DNA of 64,000 nt from positions 1 to 64,000 of the forward strand of contig WHUX01000204.1 of NCBI GenBank assembly GCA_015179025.1, given 5' to 3'. The notes beneath the pieces were generated by a model. The model did not search any database, was not told where the DNA came from, and worked only from the letters and a program-made list of their open reading frames with translations. The stretch's first letter is position 1; each line of letters begins with the position of its first letter. This stretch comes from Terfezia claveryi (Eukaryota > Ascomycota > Pezizomycetes > Pezizales > Pezizaceae). Positions 56,476 to 64,000 of the stretch are shown here, piece after piece. The position numbers were made by a program, and so were the translations under genes.

Positions 56476-56949
56476 TTTTGTTCTTTTTTCTACTCTCGTA
56501 ATGCTGTGACTGATGCAGTGGGACGAGGTACGGATACGAATACTGGGTGATAGGGTTCATTGCATGGTGCTTCTTCAAGGTTATACATCTTATACTAGGC
56601 CAGACGGCCTCTAAAATCAAGCTTAATGGAAATTACGCTTGACTACCACTAATAATAAAATTAATTTCTGATTATTTAATATTTTGTATTTCATCCTATT
56701 CTCTGTTCACGGCAATATTCAGAGCTGTCTCGTGAAACGTGCCAGGTATGGATAAGGAAGGCGGAGAAAAACAGCACAATTGAATTTATGTTGTGCATAC
56801 CCCAGTCAAAGTGCCTTGGAATCAAGTATACCCTGGGCATTCAGAAGCATACTCGAGCTCATATCCACGGCCTCATAAATATTGCTAATTGGCCTTAGAC
56901 TCTATTGTCTTATATTTTTTGTAGCGAAGTCCTCTGGAGTGTGTGCACT

Positions 56950-58463
56950 ATGAGCTCTCCTGAAAATACATTTCCACCAGGATTTCCTCCAAAATTCCCC
57001 CCAACAAATCTCATCTGGTACCCTTCGACTTGTCCAGGGAGTGTGTTTTCCCCTACGATCACACCCTCTCTGGGGCAGCAGAAACAGCAGGATGAATATC
57101 TTCTTCTATTCACCCCCGGAAACCCAGGCATGATAGGCTACTACCGTTCCTTCCTCAGCCGCCTTAGTGTACTTCTACGCGAGGGAAAGGAGACAAAAGC
57201 AGTATCAATCCTGGGTATATCCCATGCAGGGTTTTACTTTCAAGACTGCGATGAGGTCGGCAAGCTGGCAGAGAGAGAGCCTAGAAAAGGGTTTCTGGAG
57301 GAGAAAGCAAAGGTGTGGGGATATACGGACTGGAAGTCTCACCCTCAACCATGGACGCTCCAGCAGCAATCCAAAATGAAGGCTGAGCTTTTGAACTGGA
57401 TTGGGGAATGGTATAGGCGGCAGCCTGGGGAGCGGAAGTTGAACGTGTTGCTTGCAGCACACTCAATGGGAGCTTGGGTATCGATGGAGATGGTGAAATC
57501 ACTGAGGTCTAACGATAGGTTGGTGGATCGGACCGGACAGGAGGAGTGGGGAATAAGAAGTACGCTGGATGTGCTTGGTGGAACTCTAATGTTTCCCTCG
57601 ATAATGGATATTGCAAAGAGTAAGAATGGAAGAGTTGTTACGGTATGTTGATATTGGAACTTCCTTTTGCCATGGGTGGAGGAAGGAGTAAAGATTGATG
57701 TGACTCTAGTTCGGTAGCCTATGTTGTCCCTTCATCGTTCCGTCCCTCACCCCTGCCAACTTTTTGTCAGCTTTCTCTTCCATGTGATTCTCTCTGCTTC
57801 CCTTGGGCGATGGCTCGTGGGCATATTTACGGGGTTTAGTGCACTCTCCTCAACATCTGCCTCTCCCGATGGCTCGATATCGACCACAAATGAGGCACTA
57901 GACGCCACTTTCTCCTTCCTCACTGCTCCAGGAGCAGTTGAGCAATCGCTGTATATGGCTAGAGAGGAGATGCATATGATTAAAGAGGACACATGGGACG
58001 ATGAAATTTGGGGCATAGAAGGGGAGCTAGAGTGGGTATTATATTTTGGGCAAGGTGACGACTGGGTATGCGATGAATCTCGAGATAGATTGATCAAGAA
58101 CCGGGGAAGAAGGTATCTCGCTGGCATGGAATCAGCTCCGTCTGCATCTACAAGTGTAAGAAGAGATGTAAAAGGGAATGTTCTCAGAAGGAATAAGATT
58201 GAGGAAGCGGGGATAGATGTGGAACTCGATAGTGTTGCTAAAGGAGCAGACAAGAAGTGGAAACCCTTAATGATAGTTTGTGAGGAGGGGATACCGCATG
58301 GGTTTTGCATCAGTGAGTGTTGGTCCCTTCGTCTGACAGTGCGTCAATACTGATAATGGGGATGGGTGTAGAGCATGGAGAAGTCATGGCGGAGAAGGTA
58401 GCCATCTGGATTGAGAACATCATTGAGAGGAGTGGAAAGCGACGGCGGGGAGAGAGAATATAG
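56950..58463 (+). CDS. Lipid-droplet-associated hydrolase (LDAH) family protein
   Basis: Three exons (56950-57642, 57718-58312, 58372-58463; introns 75 and 59 bp, GT-AG) give 459 codons. The family is an alpha/beta hydrolase related to human LDAH and yeast YPR147C, acting at lipid droplets on lipid or sterol esters. Diagnostic parts are LLLFTPGNPGMIGYY (residues about 50-65), the nucleophile elbow AHSMGAW with Ser 172, an Asp in GQGDDW, and PHGFCIKHGE with the catalytic His near the end. The elbow has Ala where GxSxG normally has its first Gly. The start is the ATG nearest the conserved region with a Pro-rich lead. This is the first clearly conserved host gene after the repeats. Confidence 0.85.
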
Positions 58464-59127
58464 CCTCAGACCTTGGTAGATATGTATCTCGAATTATGTT
58501 AGGCGTATAGCTTTATATACAAAATTTTTTTTCCCCAAAATTTGACGTTTAATGCCTTAGTGTGGAGAGTGAAGCACAGTCAAGTGCAGTCTGGATTGCC
58601 AAAGTCAAGTGGGCTACACTGGTTCAATCAAGTAGATGTATCATCACATCCGAATCATAATTCACAGATCATAGCGACAGTGGACTTGAATAACCCATGA
58701 TACCCCAATTATTTTCGAGCTAAGATATTGTTTTTTCCCCTACCCCAACCGTACCCATGAATCGTAAACCCAGACGCATTTCCGAAAAGCACATGAACCC
58801 GTATCCCAAAGACTCCTTATCCCCAGAATAAAAGAAGACATGCTCGTAAGATAGACAACCGACACTCCGTCAATCCAATCCCAACCAAGTAGTTATACAA
58901 CCTCGAGAACTTCCCGGGCATTCCGTTTACACCCAATCGACTCCATGGTGGATATCGTAGCATTGAAGAAGACTGAGATGATGGAAGGAGAGAGCTGATA
59001 TGTGGTAAGTGCAGATGAAGAATTTTAATAGTTTTTACAGGCTCTCCACGATGTCGAACGAAGGCAGATGACATTATTGTGAAGACTTGGACGGGTGAAG
59101 ATTTATGGTTCGGAGAACGCGAGAAGT
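58464..59127. other. Intergenic region between LDAH and RPL41
   Basis: No coding region is supported. T-rich and A-rich runs near 58525-58540 could belong to the LDAH 3' end; the rest would be the RPL41 3' flank. Confidence 0.5.
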
Positions 59128-59276
59128 TTACTTGCTATAAGCTTGTTAGAATAAATGACATCAAGGATAGTAATTCAGGCGGATTCAGAGGGGGGTAGAA
59201 CTGACCTGCGGGCCCGAGTCTTTCTTCTCTTTCGCTTAAGTCTCCTAACTCGCTTCTTTCTCCATTTGGCTCTCAT
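59128..59276 (-). CDS. RPL41: 60S ribosomal protein eL41
   Basis: Exon 1 59276-59206 and exon 2 59134-59128 join across a 71-bp GT-AG intron (59135-59205, branch site TCTAAC 13 bases before its end). The product is 25 residues, starting MRAKWRKKR and ending TRARSK, almost all Arg and Lys, identical in pattern to fungal eL41. This smallest ribosomal protein is a single helix at the bridge between the subunits. A likely 5' UTR intron (GTATTG ... ACTAAC ... TATAG, about 59289-59350) precedes the ATG. The gene is divergent from the kinase gene, with 418 bp between the start codons. Confidence 0.93.
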
Positions 59277-59694
59277 CGTGTAGGATTGCTATATTCTCAG
59301 AGTTAGTATCGAGAGAATTATAGTTGTTTATGGGTATTGAGCAATACGTACGGTATCTTTGACGATGAATGGTGATGGTGGTGGGAAGAAGGAGCAGCAG
59401 GTGTGTATAACTACCCACACCGATGACGATAGCGATGTTGTGGGTTGATAAGGCGTCAGGGCATGCCCTTATCGATTGAAAGCGCCTAGCCTAATCCAGA
59501 CTAGCTGCAGAGTAGTCTCGATCAGACCCACAGTTGCAGCCAAGCCTGACCATCAGAAGTGGTCGCTATGTTACCTTTTTGGGAAGTGGGAACCTGGACC
59601 TGAAATTAAGAACCAGTATTAGAAATTAAGCGACTCATTCCCATATCATTGACGCGATATTTGATAGTCTGGAATACCCTTCGATCTCGACATC
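59277..59694. promoter_or_regulatory. Divergent promoter region of RPL41 and the FHA kinase
   Basis: The two start codons face away from each other. The RPL41 side has a pyrimidine-rich stretch on its coding strand (CTGCTGCTCCTTCTTCC, minus strand near 59385-59400), typical of ribosomal protein gene leaders. No further specific site is claimed. Confidence 0.4.
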
Positions 59695-61967
59695 ATGCCT
59701 CCCATGTACTTTCCCTCTGATATGCAATATGAAGCCCGCCGAGATACTCAAGCTCTCTCGGAGTACGATATGGCAGAGCATACGAGCCCAATGCCAACAG
59801 AAGGGGATATGTTGGTCGGGTACCTGGAGGCGACGCTTCTTGATGAACGCAAAGAAAGTAAGCGCTTGATTTGGGTTCGGCATACAAGAGTGTCGCTAAT
59901 GACCCCGTGAAGTTGTGAAAATCACACAAAACGAGGAAATCTATATTGGTCGAGAACCCAGCTGGTACGCTGTTCCAGTCTCCTGCATTCATGTGAGGTA
60001 TTGAGCTCACTCCTGGGCAAAGTAAACTAGTCATTTCTCATCCATGTTGCTCCAATTGGCATTTCCGGATCTACTCGGTCCTCTTTGAGCGTCAAATCAA
60101 GCCTTTAGTCTACTGCCAGGACTTGTCATTAAACGGGACTCGGTATAATGGAAAGGCTATTGGGAAGAAAAACACAGTCCTGCTGAGTGAAAATGACACT
60201 TTGGGTTAATACCTTCTGAGCTCTCTGAAAACTGAGCTAACTTATGGCAGAGATTCGACGAGCGGCAACTTTTGTGTTCCATGCAGTAAATTCCAGCACG
60301 GAGCTTACATTTGACTTATCCTATGTCGACTCGGATAAATACGTATGGTAGTTCCCATTAGGATCAGAGATCTAGACCTTACTAACCTAGCGAATATAGC
60401 TATTCTCGGACACCTACACAGTCACCAAGCGTCTGCTAGGAAAAGGTGGATTCGGCTATGTCCTTATGGCGAGAGAAGACGCTACCCAAAATCAGCTTGC
60501 ATGCAAGGTGGTGGACTTGAGTGATAAAAAGGGCCAAGGTAGGCAGATGTTGATCAAGGAGGTGAGAATTTTAATGGAATTAAATCATGTAGGCTCATCT
60601 TTCTCCAGGAAGGGAATTTTTATTGACTTTAATAGCCCAACATCATCAATCTTCATAAGGTCTACTCTACCGCTGATCGAATGTAAGTATTGCACAGTTT
60701 GCCGTTTCTCATGCTAATGAAAGTAGATATATCTTTGAGGACTTGATCACAGGGGGAGATCTCTGGTCTCATATCGAGCGTAAAGGCCAGTTAGAAGAAA
60801 TCGAGGCTATGCCCATCCTTTGGCAACTCGCGGAAGCGTTGGAGTATTTACATGAGCATGGAATTGCACATAGGGATCTTAAGGTCCCTGAATAACCCCA
60901 GTTCACACACAAGATACTAACTATACCATCATGCTAACCTCCAACTCACCGCAGCCTGATAACATTCTTCTCACCTCCACTCATCCCGGGGCAAGGATCA
61001 TCTTGACTGATTTCGGCACAGCAAAACAAACCACATTAGGAAGTCGCATGTTGACATTTGTGGGAACAATAGAATATACCGCACCGTTTGGAGGCCCTCC
61101 CACGTCAAATTATTGCAGTTAAATCAGTCTCTTTAAATATACTAATTTCAGTTCGATTATAGTGAAATCACCCTCCGGCAAACGAATCCCTCTGCCTCAA
61201 CCGGCTACTTCCACTCTGTCGACCTCTGGTCGTTTGGAATATTACTCTACATGATGCTCTGTGGTCAGCAACCGTTTGCACCCAACGGAACTGGCCCATT
61301 GGAAACCAAAAAGATTCACGAGCGAGCAAAAAAATGTAATCTTAACAGCCTTGACATAGATCCCATTTGGATGGACAAGTCTGAAGAAGCAAAAGATCTA
61401 ATCAGAAAGACAGTCGTTGTGGAACCGTTGAAAAGACTGGATACAAAGAGCATTAGAAAACATCCTTGGTTTGATAGATATAGGGAAGAATTAGAAGATT
61501 TGTATAAACGGGCATGTGCGGGGTGGAAAAAGAGGGATACTCCAGTTGAGTGGCTTGACGTTGTAGAAGGACAAAATGGCAGGGTGGTTCATAAATCTGT
61601 TGCAGGTGTTTCACAAATGAGCCCGCATTTTGTGGGAAATCCCCCGCAGGGAAAGGTACATCGACGGTCGAAACTGCAGGTGATTGTGGAGTCAGACGAG
61701 ATGGAAGGGCAGAATATGGAAGAGACTATGGGGAAGGTTAGAATTGATAGTGATCCAAAGTATGTGGCGGATTCTTATGATACTGGAGATGGGGATGTTG
61801 AGATGGAGGATTCGAGCAGGGGAGTTAAGCATATCTCCCCTGTGGACGGTGATGAGGAGGATAAATTGCATCATGTCGTTTCTGCCCAGCAGAAGGGCTG
61901 GAGAAGCGCAAAAGGGTTTGCGGAGAAAGTGGCAGAGACCCGAAGGAAAGGGGGAGCGCGGGTTTGA
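59695..61967 (+). CDS. FHA-domain Ser/Thr kinase, Mek1/Cds1 type
   Basis: Nine exons (59695-59857, 59913-59997, 60059-60204, 60251-60342, 60400-60588, 60636-60682, 60727-60883, 60955-61085, 61163-61967) join to 1815 nt, 604 codons. The FHA domain (residues about 50-160) shows IGREPSW, SCIHVRHFRIY and LSLNGTRYNG for phosphothreonine binding. The kinase domain has GKGGFGYV, Lys in LACKVVD, HRDLK, DFG and APE (completed by splicing at 61085/61163). N-terminal FHA plus kinase without a second FHA fits Mek1 (meiotic recombination checkpoint) or Cds1/Chk2 better than Rad53. The C-terminal about 130 residues are acidic and unique. Intron 2 (59998-60058) seems to end in TG instead of AG; all other introns are canonical. 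Confidence 0.85.
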
Positions 61968-62624
61968 GGTGGGCGTGGATAGAGCGAAGAGGCGTGTAGT
62001 GTAGCAGGGTGCTGAGTTTGTGCAGTGGTCTTCAACATACTGCTGTTACTGCTTCAGTGTTATAGGATGAGGAGTAGTGACATTTAGGAAGGATAGTCAG
62101 GATCTGGTTTTATTTTTGCATGTATTTGTGAGTTTGCTGTGGGGGGGTTTTCTATACTGGTTAGATGCTGCTGTGTCTAAGTAAAGTTGGCTAGAAGTAT
62201 GTTTGAACGTTTGATAGGATACAAATAATGAAGTAATCTTTTCTTGAACTGATTTTGTTTTTGGATGAATACCTTGAGTAGTTTTTGAAATCACCAAGCA
62301 CTACTCCACTAAATAATGATTGGCTACTTGACGTTGGTGAAGTAGAGTACTTTGGGGGGGGGAGTGGGAAAGGAAAAAGGAAAAAAAGAAGAAAAAAAGG
62401 CCTTTGTACATGTGTCTCGTAACCTGTATAATTAGATTACCCTGAAATCCTTTGTATATATAGGTAAATTCAGAAAATAAACACACACACACGCGATCCG
62501 AGTTAATTCTTTTGAGCGGTAGGTCAAGTCAGGTCAAGTCAGAGCAGGTCAGAGAAGAGAATATATTACAAAAAAAAGAAAAAAATTTAATCATACGCAC
62601 ATATACAAACCCACCCACCACCCA
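61968..62624. other. Convergent intergenic region
   Basis: The 3' flanks of the kinase (plus) and COQ8 (minus). A G9 run at 62353-62361, A/G-rich tracts near 62370-62400 and an ACACACAC run near 62482-62491 are visible. No gene is supported. Confidence 0.5.
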
Positions 62625-64000
62625 TCAAAACCCCACAACCTCCGCAAACACCCCCTCACAATCAACCCTACTCTGCAGCCTGGCACACACCAAAAACGCG
62701 CCACTCATCTTCCTATGCAGGCTATACGTCTCCTCCGGCGGGGGTGTCAGCCTCTCCCTCAGCATCACTGGGATCAGGGATTTGACTCTCTCCGTGACAG
62801 TTTGCGTTGAAAAGTCATAGCGCTCCGTTACACCCCCAGAGCTAGTGCCAGCGCCAGCGCCCCTGAATGGCTCTGCGAGGATAAAAATAGATTCAATATG
62901 TGCGTCTGTCATAGCCTTCGACTCTAGGCCAGTGAGATATCCCAGTTTAATGCTCAGGTCTTTACAGCTCTGTGCGTCTCTCCTCCTTGCCGCGCGCAAA
63001 AGGGCAAGATATGTGTCTACAAAGTCCTCTGGATATTCCCTCCACGCGCCAAAATCAAGCAATTGAATCTTGCCGCTGTCTCTGTCAAACAAAAAGTTTG
63101 AGAAATTCGGGTCCGTCTGCATACACCGAAACCTCGCAATCTCCATGAGCGAGAGTCTGAGAATCTCCGTGCCTAGGAAATCCCGCTCGGATTGGGTAAG
63201 GTCGTTGATGCGGGTAATCGATTTTCCGGGCATAAATTCCATGGTGAGGATATCCTCACCTGAGGCTTCGGGGATTGCGTGGGGGATGGTGAAGGGGTTG
63301 TTACGGCTGGGAGGGAGGAGGGTCCGGAATTTGTTGATCCCAGAGAGTTCCCGAGTGTAGTCGCATTCCCAGGCGAGCTCGGTGCGTGCGTTGGAGATGG
63401 TTTTGTCCAGGTATAGGCCTTTGGGGAGGAGGCGGGATGCGGTGAGGAGGAGGGAGAGATTCGTCAGGTCGGAGGATATGCTGGTCTTGATCCCGGGATA
63501 CTGGATTTTGACGGCGACGGGGTAGGGACCGGGGGTGTGGTTTGGGTGCGACGGGGACCGAGGGTCGGTGGTGGGGATTAAATTCTGGGAGAGAGTGGCG
63601 AGATGAACTTGCCCGATGGAGGCAGCGGCGAGGGGGGTGAGGTTGAAGGTTTGAAAGAGGGATTCCCAGTTAGGGCCGAGGGTGCGGGTTAGGATGGGGT
63701 GCAGTTGGCTGGGTGGCATGTAGTCGGCCGAGTCTTGCACGCGGGAGAGGATTTGGTGGAGGGGAGGGGGGAGGAGTTTAGAGTCTGTAATTTTGTGGTA
63801 TGGCGGGTTAGAAAGGGGGAGGAAGAAAGGTAAGGGGAAAGAGGAGAGAAGGGTGAAAGGAGGGGGGGGGGTTACCCTGAAAGGACAACATTTGGCCGAG
63901 TTTAAGCGCCGCCCCACGCATCCTGCTGAGTTTCTTGACGAGCCGCTCGACGTTGGCTTCGTTCAGCATGAGTGAAGTTTGGGGACCGCCGGTTGACCCG
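62625..64000 (-). CDS. COQ8: Mitochondrial atypical kinase/ATPase of coenzyme Q synthesis (3' part)
   Basis: The gene runs off the window at 64000. Exon 64000-63876 ends with [15 protein letters not shown], holding the ABC1/UbiB-specific KxGQ motif. Intron 63785-63875 is GT-AG, 91 bp. The main exon 63784-62625 carries AAASIGQVH (Ala-rich loop replacing the Gly loop), VAVKIQYPG (catalytic Lys), [20 protein letters not shown] (catalytic loop) and [10 protein letters not shown] (DFG). In yeast this inner-membrane protein supports the CoQ synthome as an ATPase. Length, motif order and the split after SFQ match fungal COQ8. The N-terminus with targeting sequence is outside. Confidence 0.93.

Noticed and set aside
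62353..62361. G-run and A/G tract as a regulatory element
   Set aside because: Simple sequence in a convergent 3' region; nothing beyond composition supports a role.

Overview
The window looks like nuclear DNA of a filamentous fungus, most likely an ascomycete; a repeat-rich Pezizomycetes-type genome is a guess. Support comes from short GT-AG introns (about 44-142 bp), an eL41 ribosomal protein with the fungal sequence, a COQ8 gene, a Mek1-type FHA kinase, and a transposon set typical of fungi: Ty3/gypsy chromoviruses, Tad-like LINEs with RNase H, a Ty1/copia remnant and a Plavaka-type DNA transposon. About 80 percent of the window is mobile or repeated DNA, nearly all of it broken by stops and frameshifts.

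Layout. 1-8.6 kb: an old, broken minus-strand gene is split by a full-length Ty3/gypsy chromovirus (TE1, 1292-7418, 5-bp TSD AGTTG). 8.6-17.6 kb: a second full-length gypsy element (TE2, 8582-17623, TSD CTAAA) lies just upstream of that old gene. TE2 carries a large zinc-motif region between RNase H and integrase, and a 200-codon antisense ORF head-to-head with gag. 18-21.5 kb: a tRNA-like Pol III unit and a decayed Plavaka transposon. 21.6-26.9 kb: minisatellites, a diverged solo LTR and featureless DNA. 26.9-28.4 kb: a third gypsy gag with a probable 5' LTR. 28.4-33.1 kb: a repeat family with a palindromic end that carries a possible recombinase-like gene; one copy is followed by an element with 395-bp terminal inverted repeats. 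34-39.1 kb: LINE tails, a chromovirus 3' end, a LINE fragment, a copia remnant, the first third of a PD-(D/E)XK-like gene, and a LINE inserted into that gene. 39.1-49.07 kb: a segment best explained as an inversion of about 10 kb, whose breakpoints cut that LINE in its 3' UTR. It carries an OTT_1508-type deaminase gene, a LINE ORF1, duplicated GC-rich promoter modules, and the rest of the split gene in reverse orientation with a second LINE and a tiny foldback insertion. 49-51.3 kb: more repeat copies and a Myb/SANT-like relic. 51.4-53.4 kb: an intact five-exon Crinkler/RHS-type P-loop NTPase gene. 54.1-55.9 kb: an element with 545-bp inverted repeats.

From 56.9 kb to the end the DNA is ordinary, gene-dense and conserved: a lipid-droplet hydrolase, RPL41 (25 codons, two exons), an FHA-domain kinase and the 3' part of COQ8. 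These four genes do housekeeping or meiotic jobs and form no operon-like unit. The deaminase, the PD-(D/E)XK-like gene and the P-loop NTPase gene belong to families seen in eukaryotic conflict and effector systems, and all lie in the transposon-rich part. All intron structures are hand-derived from splice signals and reading frame, without transcript support.
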